The notes below the pieces were generated by a model, which saw only the letters and a program-made list of their open reading frames with translations, was not told the DNA's origin and did no database searches. The translations under genes and the position numbers were made by a program. This document shows positions 48,427-58,884 of a stretch of 64,000 nt of DNA, in pieces. This stretch comes from Symsagittifera roscoffensis. Its lineage: Eukaryota; Xenacoelomorpha; Acoela; Convolutidae. The stretch covers positions 94,341,845 to 94,405,844 of the forward strand of contig NC_087062.1 of assembly GCF_963678635.1 (NCBI RefSeq), given 5' to 3'. Position 1 is the stretch's first letter, and each line of letters opens with the position of its first letter.

Positions 48427-48638
48427 ACCTCAAATGAATGTTTTGGTTAATGCAACATGGTGATGCAAAATTTTTAGGCGTCTAATTTGTTGCCCAAAGG
48501 TTTGGGTATGAGCTCGACCAAATTCTCGTAGCTACGAAAAATCGGTGGAACACATATCCAAACCTTTGGACAACAAATTAGACGTTTAAAAAACTTTCAT
48601 CACAGAGTGTTGCATTAACCAACACATTCAATTGAGGT
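48427..48638. repeat. Foldback MITE touching the LTR of copy A
   Basis: Long imperfect arms: ACCTCAAATGAATGTTTTGG and GTTAATGCAACA on the left, with TGTTGCATTAACCAACACAT ending ATTGAGGT on the right, and AATTTGTTG-CCAAAGGTTTGG in inverse orientation in the middle. The copy A LTR begins 3 bases after it. Confidence 0.7.
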
Positions 48639-48641
48639 TAT

Positions 48642-49049
48642 TGGAACCTGATCTAAACTACATTTTATGATTGGATAAATTAAATGTTTTACCAATGTAA
48701 AGTATTTAATATTAACCAATCATGATCCATCTAACTAACAACCCACTTATTTGTAAGTGCTGAAGTTACTTGTAATTTCAGCACCAGAGAGATTTGAATT
48801 TAACTTAGAAATTAGTTGGACTCTCCCGAGCACTTCAGCAGCCGCAATAAACCAGTATACCCTAGATCTATTGAGCCTAGCAGAGACTAGTTAAACAACC
48901 TGAGACTAGATAGTATAAGAGTAAGATTAGGATCGGTATTAGACTAAGAAGTTGCACGAATCTATCCGGCCGAAAATAAGATAGCGTGACGAGCAGACGG
49001 TGTACCCTATCCGAAATTACTCTATGAGTTACACTTCGGTCCTAACTCA
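48642..49049 (+). repeat. 5' LTR of copy A
   Basis: 408 bp with termini TG...CA (TGGAACCTGATCTAAACTA to CCTAACTCA). Boundaries come from the match to the copy B LTR and from the primer site that follows at 49052. The left flank is the foldback MITE. The partner LTR is outside the window, so the target duplication cannot be checked. Confidence 0.8.
48911..48920 (+). promoter_or_regulatory. Probable LTR TATA box
   Basis: TAGTATAAGA here, and TATATAAGAG at the same position in the copy B LTR. The improved match in copy B and its position inside the LTR suggest the RNA start lies about 30 bases downstream, near 48945. Confidence 0.45.
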
Positions 49050-49051
49050 TC

Positions 49052-49069
49052 TGGTGCGACCATAAGTCT
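49052..49069 (+). other. Primer binding site
   Basis: TGGTGCGACCATAAGTCT starts two bases after the LTR. TGG pairs with the CCA end of a tRNA. The tRNA species was not identified. Confidence 0.6.
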
Positions 49070-50302
49070 CGAACAAGACCTTACTAGATTAGAATTAACC
49101 AAAAATAGATTAGAAATTAGACAAAAACATTTACAAAATGTTATACGACAATAATTTAATTGAAATGTCTCTCCGACTCAATAGATCAGAGCCAATATTC
49201 CGAACCATAATAGAACTACCCGGAATTGGAAGAAGACATCGAACCAAAGACGACATACGACAAAGTAGAAACTTGCCGTATAGTTATATGATAGTTCGGC
49301 AAAAGCCAGAACAAACTTTTATATTTCGAATACTACTTGCAATGAATTTAGATTTCCATTTGCAAACATAAAACCTTGAAGTTAATCTTCAAAATCATTT
49401 CAGGCGCTAAACAAAATTAATATTATACAATAACGATTGATAAAAAGATCTAAGATCGTTTTCCTAAAACTCTGCAGTATTATACAAAACATGTTTGAAA
49501 AATATTTATTGGAAAATAAAAATAAAAATTAGTAGCATGACAATAAATGGTTAGTAATCATAAATCATCTTGTTGTTCCAGCTTCATCACCTAAAACATA
49601 ACAGCAATCATCAACTCACTAATATCATCAAAACACTAAATCTTTCCTTTACACACATCTAAAATTTTATTAAAACTTAAAGTCACTTAATTTTAAAACC
49701 AGATCATCAAGGCTTATCCTTGGATCTTAAATCATTTTCTACTTAATTAAATTTCAAATTTGATCATCAAGGCTTATCCTTGGATCAAACAGAACAACTT
49801 TGTTCTCCCCCACCCACTTAATTAGTGTCTAACGACCTCAAACGTCGATTCACTACCCAACCCTTTCTAAAGACCCAAGACTAATAGAAATTTTTAAACA
49901 AAACTAATCATTCAAATTAGGATAAACAGTGAAGAACTTCGGTTAATCATCCTTCACTTGACCCCCCCTCTTACCAGACCCAGGATAAATCTTAGACTTA
50001 GTAAGTTTAAAATAGTATCTAACGAACTACTCGCGTTCTAATTATACCTGAACCTTGTGGATCGATTTACTATTCTCCAACCCTTGAACACAATCACTAC
50101 CCCTAAGTAAGATTAAGTAAGTTAACACCTTAGCTTATACTAGTCACGAGAAAGTAAAAATCATTCTTCGGAATCGATATACTTTTCTCTCCAACCCTGA
50201 ACAAATAGACCCAGGTTAAGCTAACCAAAAAATCGTAAGAACTAACAGTTTAGGAAAATAGAAATCATTTAACAACCTTTTGCATCCGTCATCCTAAACC
50301 TT
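49070..50302 (+). other. Long 5' leader of copy A with duplicated hairpin
   Basis: 1.2 kb without a major gene. A 77-codon frame (49138-49371) may be an upstream ORF; its conservation cannot be tested because copy B is in the gap there. The stretch from 49926 is conserved in copy B. Confidence 0.5.
49702..49786 (+). repeat. Repeated leader hairpin (two units)
   Basis: GATCATCAAGGCTTATCCTTGGATC occurs at 49702-49726 and 49762-49786 (shown by ends GATCATCAAGG and CCTTGGATC). Each unit folds as CAAGG/CCTTG around CTTAT, extended by GATC at both ends. It could be an RNA packaging or dimerisation element. Confidence 0.55.
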
Positions 50303-50770
50303 ATGTCATTTAAAAACCTAGGAAATAAACAAACAATCATTTTACACAATTGTGAAATAGATAACAAAAAATACGACCTTGTAATCACACCTCATACACA
50401 AACAGTTGGATACATTCGAACAAAACGACAAACACTAAAGAGAAAAATAATAACTAAACAAAGACAAATAACACGAAAAAGATTTTCAAAAAATCGAAAC
50501 GCATTTTCAGAATCAGAAACCAACAGTTTAGACGAACTTTACAAACTAAAAGAATCAATAGATAAAAATTACCCACTTCACGATCAATTATATTTTTCTG
50601 ACTCAGAAACAACTTCAAATTCATCACAAAGAGGAAAAAGAAGAATAAAAAAACAGTACAAACACAAACCAGTACATTTATACAATTGGAATCAACCAAT
50701 TCGACACATTAATAATTACATATTAACAGTCATCGAACGGAAAAATGAGTTCAACGCACACCCCAGGTGA
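50303..50770 (+). CDS. ORF0, small basic protein upstream of gag
   Basis: 155 residues. The N-terminus has a short motif conserved in copy B (NLG-K, TIILHNC, DLVI). The middle is very rich in Lys and Arg (TKRQTLKRKIITKQRQITRK), then comes an acidic Ser/Glu/Asp stretch and a second basic stretch. No known domain. It overlaps the gag start by 26 bases in another frame, so gag could be reached by leaky scanning, reinitiation or splicing. A nucleic-acid-binding or regulatory role is only a guess. Confidence 0.6.
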   Translation: MSFKNLGNKQTIILHNCEIDNKKYDLVITPHTQTVGYIRTKRQTLKRKIITKQRQITRKRFSKNRNAFSESETNSLDELYKLKESIDKNYPLHDQLYFSDSETTSNSSQRGKRRIKKQYKHKPVHLYNWNQPIRHINNYILTVIERKNEFNAHPR

Positions 50771-53048
50771 CGAAACTCCAGATGATGATGAAATCTTTCC
50801 TTTTATAGTAGACGCAGATACTGATAGAGGACAACACATATTTTGTCAAAATTTACTCGTAAATTTATTTGAACCCGGAATCAGTCCATGTAAAACAGAG
50901 TTCCCCGATGTAAAAATCAAAAGACAAATCATAGATCACTATCTAAAAGATATATGCAACATAACACAGCAGTATGGAATCTACTCTATAGAATTCACTT
51001 CCCCAAACCATAATAATAGAACATATACTATTCAAACAGACGATCTTGATTTAGAATTTTCAAAAGTTTTTTCAGAATATATAAAAAACATCCAATACCA
51101 TAACTCACAAAGAGCAAACTCCATTTTCACCAATGAAGTTTTCGCAATAATATATAGTTATATTTCGATATTAGAAAACGAAATCCCATTAACAAATGTC
51201 TCACCGACAGAAACATCTAAACATTTAAGAGTACGACATGAAATCACACTACTCTCTAGTTATTTAAACATCATTAAAGAAAATTTCACGAAAGACGACG
51301 TTTCACAACATACCAAACACGATTTACAAAAAATTTTGGCATGGTTCATAATAGATTATTTCACACACAATATTGATTTAATTGCACAAGCAAGAAAAAA
51401 TTTTAGACCCCAAAATTCGAACGATGATACCGCTATCACAGAACAATCAGATTATGTTTGGGACCCCGAATGGTCTCATCCCGCATTTATAAGCTTTCCA
51501 CAATCAATCTCAAGTCAAGCAATAGGTACAATATCTTACATAAGAGATTACGTAAGAGTAATACCATTAACAATTGATGCAACACCATTAAACTATAATA
51601 CATTTTTACCCGATACACAAAATAATAGTTTAAACTCTACAGTCATACACAACGAAAACCTCAATGGAACTAGGAATCTTACTCAACAAGATATCCAGAC
51701 ACCATCACACTTCATAAATGAAGAAATTGTACACACAACAACTACACAACAAAGTATTTCACCAATACGCCCAAATTTAACAACACCAAGAAATACAAAT
51801 CCTTCACAAACACAGGTAACCTTACAATCAACCGTTAAACCTTCGGTTGCTCCAAAATATTCACATATGGATTACCAAACATATAGACCCATGACAATAC
51901 CATCAAAAACACGCAAAATATTCACTAGAAACAACTTTGCAGACCATAATTATAATTATACACATCCATCAAAAACATATAATCAACCACAAAGAAATTT
52001 TAACCAATATACAAGATCTCGAAATTGGGATAACCCAATGACCCAATCTAATTCAATAAATTTCAAAACAAATCCTCCACAGGATCACAGTGAAAATTAC
52101 CCATTTTTTCAACAAAATAAAAATAAAAAACAGACATCTTATCAAATGGATTATTTATCCTCAGATGATGACTTCTTACAACCAGATATATTTACACAAA
52201 ATACTCAAGAATATCGTAGACAAGGAATACAGAAAACACGTACAAATCATAGAAATTTTTCTCCACAACCGATAGATGCACAACATCAACAACCAATTCA
52301 ACAACAAAATCCAATTAATACACAATCTTTTCAACCAATTCAACAACAAAATCCAATGACTGCACACTCGTATCAACCATCACAAATGCAAAATGAAATA
52401 CCACTCCCATATTATCTTCAACAACATGAAATAACAAGAAACCAACTTTCAAATTTTTCTCAAATGCCAAATGCAGCAGAATCATTACAAATGACAATGA
52501 ATCCATACCTTATGGGTGGATCATCGATAACATCAAATAAACCTTTAATGGTCTTCACAGGAACAGACCCTGAATACTCTGTAGAAGATTACTTAAATGC
52601 AGTAACAGCAAATTTGATTTTAAACATAGGACCTGAACCAATTAACACGCCACTACATCAAAACTGGATACATCGACGCACAGCGTTGATACAAACAACC
52701 TTAGATGGCGCAGCCCAAAAATGGTTTTCAGTACTACCTCTAGAAATAAAATCAAACTGGAAAAGATTTACACAAGAATTTTCAAAAATGTTTGACTCCG
52801 AAAGAAACAAACAACAACAAAGAGTTTTATGTAATGAAATTCGTAGATTACCAAACGAAACCATCATAAATCTTAATGATGACCTTAAAACCACAATTAA
52901 GGAAAATAGGAATAAAAAAGAGAGCACCCCATCCTTCTTCAATTCGAGAACCCGATTTAGATTTTCGAAAACTAGTAGACAAATTAGAACAAGCAGAAAT
53001 CACGATGAAACTAGAAGAAACGGAAAATCTGAAATTACAATACGTTAA
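50745..53048 (+). CDS. gag: Gag polyprotein (capsid part)
   Basis: 767 codons, long for a Ty3/Gypsy Gag. Residues 1-300 form a novel, fairly globular N-terminal domain, acidic at its start. Residues 300-600 are a Gln/Asn/Thr/Pro-rich linker with a QPIQQQNP repeat (about 513-551). A capsid-type domain lies at about 602-705 (MVFTGTDPEYSVEDYL, TTLDGAAQKWF, then W--F---F). The zinc knuckle is not in this frame but in the next ORF, and the last 60 codons overlap that ORF in a different phase. The C-terminal end therefore looks like out-of-frame readout. Forms the particle shell and binds the element RNA. Confidence 0.8.
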   Translation: MSSTHTPGDETPDDDEIFPFIVDADTDRGQHIFCQNLLVNLFEPGISPCKTEFPDVKIKRQIIDHYLKDICNITQQYGIYSIEFTSPNHNNRTYTIQTDDLDLEFSKVFSEYIKNIQYHNSQRANSIFTNEVFAIIYSYISILENEIPLTNVSPTETSKHLRVRHEITLLSSYLNIIKENFTKDDVSQHTKHDLQKILAWFIIDYFTHNIDLIAQARKNFRPQNSNDDTAITEQSDYVWDPEWSHPAFISFPQSISSQAIGTISYIRDYVRVIPLTIDATPLNYNTFLPDTQNNSLNSTVIHNENLNGTRNLTQQDIQTPSHFINEEIVHTTTTQQSISPIRPNLTTPRNTNPSQTQVTLQSTVKPSVAPKYSHMDYQTYRPMTIPSKTRKIFTRNNFADHNYNYTHPSKTYNQPQRNFNQYTRSRNWDNPMTQSNSINFKTNPPQDHSENYPFFQQNKNKKQTSYQMDYLSSDDDFLQPDIFTQNTQEYRRQGIQKTRTNHRNFSPQPIDAQHQQPIQQQNPINTQSFQPIQQQNPMTAHSYQPSQMQNEIPLPYYLQQHEITRNQLSNFSQMPNAAESLQMTMNPYLMGGSSITSNKPLMVFTGTDPEYSVEDYLNAVTANLILNIGPEPINTPLHQNWIHRRTALIQTTLDGAAQKWFSVLPLEIKSNWKRFTQEFSKMFDSERNKQQQRVLCNEIRRLPNETIINLNDDLKTTIKENRNKKESTPSFFNSRTRFRFSKTSRQIRTSRNHDETRRNGKSEITIR

Positions 53049-56000
53049 CAAAATTGAAACGACTTCCACTAATATTAATAATATACAGGAATCAGAAACA
53101 GACCTCGTTGAAAAAATCACTGAAATACTCAATATTTACGAAAAGAACCCGAACTTTAAAGGCAAACCATCTTTCAAAAAATGGTGTAATTATTGCCGCC
53201 GATACGGACATAGTATTTCCGAATGTAGACAAAAACAGCAAGATAGTCAAAATAAACCTCAAAAATACAAAGAACCAAATAAATCATTCTATCAATACAT
53301 GAAAAAAGATCAAAATCTACCGAACAAAACAGTTCACAGCAACAACAGTTCAGGAAAACCACTCCCGAACAATACAAATTATACAAGAAATCAATCACCA
53401 TATAACTCAAGTTATAGAGGAAGATCACCAGAACGAAGAAACACGTATAATCCATCACAAAATCACTACAATAGACCAAATAGTAGAAATAACTACTCCA
53501 GATCAAATTCAAATACACAACGATTTGTTTCTAGATCTAATTCCCAATCAAGAAATAACTACTATCCAAACAACCAATCACGAAATTCATCATACAATAG
53601 GAATAGAAACTACTCCTATAATAGAAATAGAAGTTATTCAAACAACCGAAACCAGAATTACCCGAATAATCGATCAAGAAATAACTCATATAATAGATCG
53701 AACTATAACAGACCAAACAATAATTACCAAAACAGATCGCGAAATAATTCACAAAATCGACACCCAAGTTATAATAATCGTTATAGAAATTATTCCCAAT
53801 CACCACATAGGAATAATAATAACTATAATAATTCTAATAATCGTCACAGAAGCAGTACACCTAAACATCAAAGACAAATCAATCAAGTACAAGCTAACCC
53901 AGAAACAACATCAGACCCTCCAGGTATTGATGACACAGTAACTGATACGTTACAACTCAATCAAATAAACTGTACATCATCAGATTCAGAAAGTGATACT
54001 GAAAACACTCTTGCTATCAATATGATAAAAGTCGAAAATGACTATGAATCTGTCATATATGAACAACCCTTTCCATCACATATATCTGAAAATCAATCAG
54101 AATTTCTTCAAAATAATTACACTACACCCATAAATTCCACACCAACGACGCAAGAAACAAATGAGATAAACACTACAAATCAAACCAATAAAAATACCAA
54201 AACAAAATGCTTGAATACAAACCACATTTATCAAAATATACAAAAAGAACAACCCAAAGAAAAAATTTGGACAATACCATTTCTCTTAGAAAGCCCAAGA
54301 AATAAAGAATTTCAACCACCAGACCTTGAAATAGATTTTTTAATTGATTCAGGAGCAGAATCAAACATAATAAACATTCCCACATGGAATGAAATAAAAA
54401 CTTTACATCCAAAGCTAACACCTCTTGAAACCTCCAGTAAGCTAGCAACAGCACAAGGATCAACATTGATAAACTACGGAAAAATCCAATTATTTCTCCT
54501 CCCTACCAGAACAATGGAGCAAAGCAAAATTTTAAATAAGCCATTTAAACAAATATTTCATATCACTGATATTAAATATAATATCATTGGAATACCATTT
54601 ATTTCGAAGTATATACCAACAATTAACATACTAAATAGTAAAATATTAATCAAAGATAAATATACAAAAACAAAAGAAACATCCTTAACATTTTTTCAAA
54701 GATTAAATAAACAACCACCATTCTTTTCAAAATTTTATCCGATATTTAACCAACAAAGAAAACACCTGAAACCACTATCAGGAAACATCTATAATTTTTC
54801 AATCAAACAAGTTCACCAATATGATAAAGAACAAAACAAACAAAAATTTTATATGTCAGATTTTGAATTCAAACCTATTCATAAATTTTTCAAAATCACA
54901 ATCTCTTCAATAAAATATTTGAAAAATTCGAATTCCGATATCATTTCCTTACATGTCTATAATAATACACCTTACCAAGTAACATTACCTTTAGGACTTT
55001 TAGGATATTGTGAAACCAACGCTACAATATCACCAATACACGAAAAAGCCTATCGCGTAAATAATATACTCCAATTACTAGATATTTGCCAATCTACAAT
55101 TCTTAATGAAGAATTATCTATAAATAATATAATAAGTAACGAAAACAGAAATACGGATTATTTCACAAAAACTCCATATTTCAAACCTACATTCAACATA
55201 AGTAACTACACAGCAGACCAACAGAAATTTTTAACAATGTTTAATTTCCAACATTCACAAATAACACAAGACGAATTCGAAAAATTAGCCAAACAGCTAA
55301 TTAAATATTCATCAGTCTATGCAACATCAAAATTCGATGTTGGAAAAATCAGTTCATCACTACATCTCCCGTTAAAACCAGACGCAGTTTTCAAAAAACA
55401 GAGAGCAAGTAAAGTACCAATTCACTTACATGATAAAGTAAACAGATTACTCGATATTTTAGAACAGTACAATATTATATCACCAGTTAATAAAGAAGAA
55501 CAACCAAAAGGCAACACATTCATCAACCCCGTTATCATTCTAGCTAAAGGAGAATCATTAAAAATCGTTCTCGACGCTAGATACCTCAATTCACTCATAG
55601 ATGAATCAAAATGTAATTGGCCCATTGAACCAATACAAGTTATTTTAACAAAAATAAATGGCAAATACTTCACAACCGCCGATATGAATAGTGCATACAA
55701 TCAAATGCCACTAGATGAACAATCACGACGTTTAACACAATTTGTTATCGGAAACCAACAATATGAATTCAACCGCTTATTCTATGGAATATCCATAGGA
55801 CCAGCAGCATTTTCAGCTTTTATGAGCAAAATTTTTAGACCACTAATACTCAAGAAAAACGCAATCACCTATCTAGACGATGTTTTTATGCAATCACAAA
55901 CAAAAGACGAAATGTTCAGTGTTTTAGAAAAATATCACCAAATACTTCAGAACGAAAATCTGAAGGCCGCCCCCGATAAATCACACTTCTTTTTGACAAG

Positions 56001-58884
56001 AGTTAAATTCTTAGGACATAACATAGAAAGAAAAACAATCACTCCACTGAAATCACGCATTGACGCTATTCAAAAACTTCAACCACCAACAAATAAAAAG
56101 AAAATCCAAGAATTCCTTGGAATGTTAAACTTTTTAAGTAAATATGTTTATAAAATGCAATTATATCTACGACCATTTTATAACATCCTTAGACAACAAA
56201 ATAACTTTGAATGGAATACAGAACATCAAGCACGATTCGAAGAAATAAAGAAACTTTTAACTGAACAAATTTCAAATACAATTCCAGACCCTGATCAACC
56301 ATTTTATGCAATGTGCGATGCTTCGAACTTTGGCATCGGCGCAGCATTATTACAATCACATAATGGTACAAACAAAATGAACCTTATATCAGCAAACTCC
56401 CGATTATTCACTCAAGCAGAGCTACGACTCTCAACCCTAATGAGAGAATGTACAGCCATAATCTATACACTTACAGAATATGAATTTCTGATACTTGGAT
56501 CAAAACATCCCACAGTTTTATTCACAGACCACAAACCAATCATTTTTCTTTTCACACAAAAATCTAACCCAAACCACCGAGTTTACAGATTTCAATTAAT
56601 TCTAATGAAGTTTCCAAACTTACATATAGTTTGGACTGCAGGAAAAAATCTTGCATTACCAGACACCTTAAGTCGAAATACACCACCTGAATTACTTACA
56701 CGAAAAACAACAGTTGAAATACCCAAAAACATAAAATTCTACCTTGCAGAAAACGAAACATCACCTCGATTAGAATGCAAATATGCAGTAAAAACTGATA
56801 TTGAACAATCACAAATAAATAATTTACAACATTTCCCACTTTATTTAGATTGTCAAAATAATCATTATGAAGTTGATCTACTTGGAACATCAACTTTCAA
56901 ACCAATCCCATATTCTCAATGGATAAAAAGTAACACCCAACAAAAACGAACAAAACAACACCTACCTAAGAAAGACCATTTTCCACTAATCGAAAAAGAA
57001 GATTTAACTGATAAAATAAATTTATCAGGACCACAAACAAATGATTCAAAATACACAATAAATCAAGTTTTTGACCTTCACGACCCACTTGATACAATAC
57101 CCTTATCTAAATTAGAAATCGAAAACATTTTTCTCCCCCCAACAGATACGATTACAATTTCAACACTGAAACAATATCAAAATCTTGACCCAATAATTCG
57201 ACAACTGAAATCATGGCACAAATATAAAACTAAACCTATCAAAGCAGATTCAACCATTCTAGGAAACAAAACACTCCTCCGATACTTTCGCAAATTTAAC
57301 AACACAACAATTAACGAAAAAACAGACCTTTTAGAGTATAACCTAAATGAATCTACAGTTCCCTGTCTCCCTATAAGTATGATTCTTATAGCTTTTAATA
57401 TTTCACATACACAAAATATTAAAGGACACTCTGGATCAGAAAAAACATATTCAAATTTTATACAAAATTTTTACTTCCCAAATGCACCGATTTGGATAAA
57501 AGTACTATGCAATGATTGTATAGTATGTCAACTGAATAAACCTTACCCAAATCAAAAACAAATAGCACAAAAACAAGATTTTAAAGGACAAAGTTTGTAC
57601 TTTAATCACCGTATCTCATTTGATACTAAAGGCCCAATTTCACCCTCATCAGAAGGAAACTCCTACATTATGGTAATTGTTGACGCATTTACACATTATG
57701 TAGCACTTAACCCAGTACCACATTGTAACGCTTATTACGCTTACACAACACTCTATGAACACTGGATAGCAAAATTCGGACTACCAGAAATTTTAGTTAC
57801 AGACAACGGTACAGAATTCATAAATAATGAAATTATCACACTATGTCATTTATATAACATTAAACACAAACCACGTACATCTCATGCACCTTGGACAAAC
57901 GGTTTAGTCGAAGGTATGAACCGCTCACTGCAAGAATATCTTAGATGTATCATCAACGGAAATGATACAAAATATACCGAATGGTCAGCAGATGTAAAAT
58001 TATTTCCCTTAGCATATAATTCACAAATCACGACAACTTTAGGAATGTCACCATATGAAATGGTTTTCAACCAAAAGCCACGCAAACCAATAATGTTTAC
58101 AGCAAATTCCCATAAAAACGCACAAGGTTATTGTCAACCAACTAAAGACTCAATTTGTTATAACCTACCTTTACATACACACGATGAAGATCATTTTCAT
58201 CACCCACAAATTCTTAAATTAGCCTCCGGTACACACACCGAATGGATTTTAAATAGAGATAAGAAACACAATGAAATTTACCAAAAAATAACGAAAAAGT
58301 TATTACAAAGACAAAACATAAATGAACAAATCAATTCACGTTTTACACCAGCTTCCGATTTAAAAATTGGAACATTTGTTTTAATACCTAATTTTAATAC
58401 TCAAAAAGGAATTTCTAAAAAATTACAACCCCTTCGAAAAGGACCATACCAAATAATTGCAAAACCCACTGATGTCACATATAAAATTACCGACTCAAAC
58501 AAAAAAGAAATCGTTCAACATCGAAACAACCTATTACCTTATTACCCAAAAGAATACGCACTCCGCGAATTAACCCAATTATATTCTTTCACAGGATTAA
58601 AAATCATCCAAAATGAACCACATCTGAAAAACACAGAACAAAATGATAACCCCACCGAAAATCAAAACACAAAACCAACCGCCACCAAAAACAATACACA
58701 AAACCATAAAGAATCTCCAAAACAAAGAAAAAATAGAAAAATGACAGAACAAATAATACCCCAAGAAGAAATAGACAAATCTGAACATAGAAAAACAACA
58801 AGACTCCGAAATCAACCACGTAAAAACTACAAAATGTTCATCCCCCAATCTAAAATATTAAAGAAAGTAGAATTTAAAAAGTAA
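52876..58884 (+). CDS. pol: NC-Pol polyprotein: zinc knuckle, protease, RT, RNase H, integrase
   Basis: 2002 codons, open throughout. Residues 1-60 look like the end of capsid. A CCHC zinc knuckle is at C104-C107-H112-C117. Residues 130-345 are an Asn/Arg/Tyr/Ser-rich linker. The aspartic protease has DSGA at D491. RT has the YLDD motif at 999-1002 after YGISIGPAAFSAFM. RNase H has D1148, E1191 and D1218. Integrase has H1511, H1518, C1548, C1551, then D1583, D1643 and E1679, and a GPY motif at 1856-1858, followed by a basic tail. All catalytic residues are present. It lies +1 relative to gag with 173 bases of overlap. Its ATG is probably not the real start: expression with gag by frameshift is usual in this group. 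Confidence 0.92.
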   Translation: MMTLKPQLRKIGIKKRAPHPSSIREPDLDFRKLVDKLEQAEITMKLEETENLKLQYVNKIETTSTNINNIQESETDLVEKITEILNIYEKNPNFKGKPSFKKWCNYCRRYGHSISECRQKQQDSQNKPQKYKEPNKSFYQYMKKDQNLPNKTVHSNNSSGKPLPNNTNYTRNQSPYNSSYRGRSPERRNTYNPSQNHYNRPNSRNNYSRSNSNTQRFVSRSNSQSRNNYYPNNQSRNSSYNRNRNYSYNRNRSYSNNRNQNYPNNRSRNNSYNRSNYNRPNNNYQNRSRNNSQNRHPSYNNRYRNYSQSPHRNNNNYNNSNNRHRSSTPKHQRQINQVQANPETTSDPPGIDDTVTDTLQLNQINCTSSDSESDTENTLAINMIKVENDYESVIYEQPFPSHISENQSEFLQNNYTTPINSTPTTQETNEINTTNQTNKNTKTKCLNTNHIYQNIQKEQPKEKIWTIPFLLESPRNKEFQPPDLEIDFLIDSGAESNIINIPTWNEIKTLHPKLTPLETSSKLATAQGSTLINYGKIQLFLLPTRTMEQSKILNKPFKQIFHITDIKYNIIGIPFISKYIPTINILNSKILIKDKYTKTKETSLTFFQRLNKQPPFFSKFYPIFNQQRKHLKPLSGNIYNFSIKQVHQYDKEQNKQKFYMSDFEFKPIHKFFKITISSIKYLKNSNSDIISLHVYNNTPYQVTLPLGLLGYCETNATISPIHEKAYRVNNILQLLDICQSTILNEELSINNIISNENRNTDYFTKTPYFKPTFNISNYTADQQKFLTMFNFQHSQITQDEFEKLAKQLIKYSSVYATSKFDVGKISSSLHLPLKPDAVFKKQRASKVPIHLHDKVNRLLDILEQYNIISPVNKEEQPKGNTFINPVIILAKGESLKIVLDARYLNSLIDESKCNWPIEPIQVILTKINGKYFTTADMNSAYNQMPLDEQSRRLTQFVIGNQQYEFNRLFYGISIGPAAFSAFMSKIFRPLILKKNAITYLDDVFMQSQTKDEMFSVLEKYHQILQNENLKAAPDKSHFFLTRVKFLGHNIERKTITPLKSRIDAIQKLQPPTNKKKIQEFLGMLNFLSKYVYKMQLYLRPFYNILRQQNNFEWNTEHQARFEEIKKLLTEQISNTIPDPDQPFYAMCDASNFGIGAALLQSHNGTNKMNLISANSRLFTQAELRLSTLMRECTAIIYTLTEYEFLILGSKHPTVLFTDHKPIIFLFTQKSNPNHRVYRFQLILMKFPNLHIVWTAGKNLALPDTLSRNTPPELLTRKTTVEIPKNIKFYLAENETSPRLECKYAVKTDIEQSQINNLQHFPLYLDCQNNHYEVDLLGTSTFKPIPYSQWIKSNTQQKRTKQHLPKKDHFPLIEKEDLTDKINLSGPQTNDSKYTINQVFDLHDPLDTIPLSKLEIENIFLPPTDTITISTLKQYQNLDPIIRQLKSWHKYKTKPIKADSTILGNKTLLRYFRKFNNTTINEKTDLLEYNLNESTVPCLPISMILIAFNISHTQNIKGHSGSEKTYSNFIQNFYFPNAPIWIKVLCNDCIVCQLNKPYPNQKQIAQKQDFKGQSLYFNHRISFDTKGPISPSSEGNSYIMVIVDAFTHYVALNPVPHCNAYYAYTTLYEHWIAKFGLPEILVTDNGTEFINNEIITLCHLYNIKHKPRTSHAPWTNGLVEGMNRSLQEYLRCIINGNDTKYTEWSADVKLFPLAYNSQITTTLGMSPYEMVFNQKPRKPIMFTANSHKNAQGYCQPTKDSICYNLPLHTHDEDHFHHPQILKLASGTHTEWILNRDKKHNEIYQKITKKLLQRQNINEQINSRFTPASDLKIGTFVLIPNFNTQKGISKKLQPLRKGPYQIIAKPTDVTYKITDSNKKEIVQHRNNLLPYYPKEYALRELTQLYSFTGLKIIQNEPHLKNTEQNDNPTENQNTKPTATKNNTQNHKESPKQRKNRKMTEQIIPQEEIDKSEHRKTTRLRNQPRKNYKMFIPQSKILKKVEFKK

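Noticed and set aside
49138-49371. 77-codon frame in the copy A leader as a gene
   Set aside because: No counterpart can be checked, no domain, and short; kept only as a possible upstream ORF.
53525-53941. 138-codon + frame rich in Ile/Thr
   Set aside because: Out-of-frame reading of the Asn/Arg-rich linker of pol; repeat composition explains the openness.
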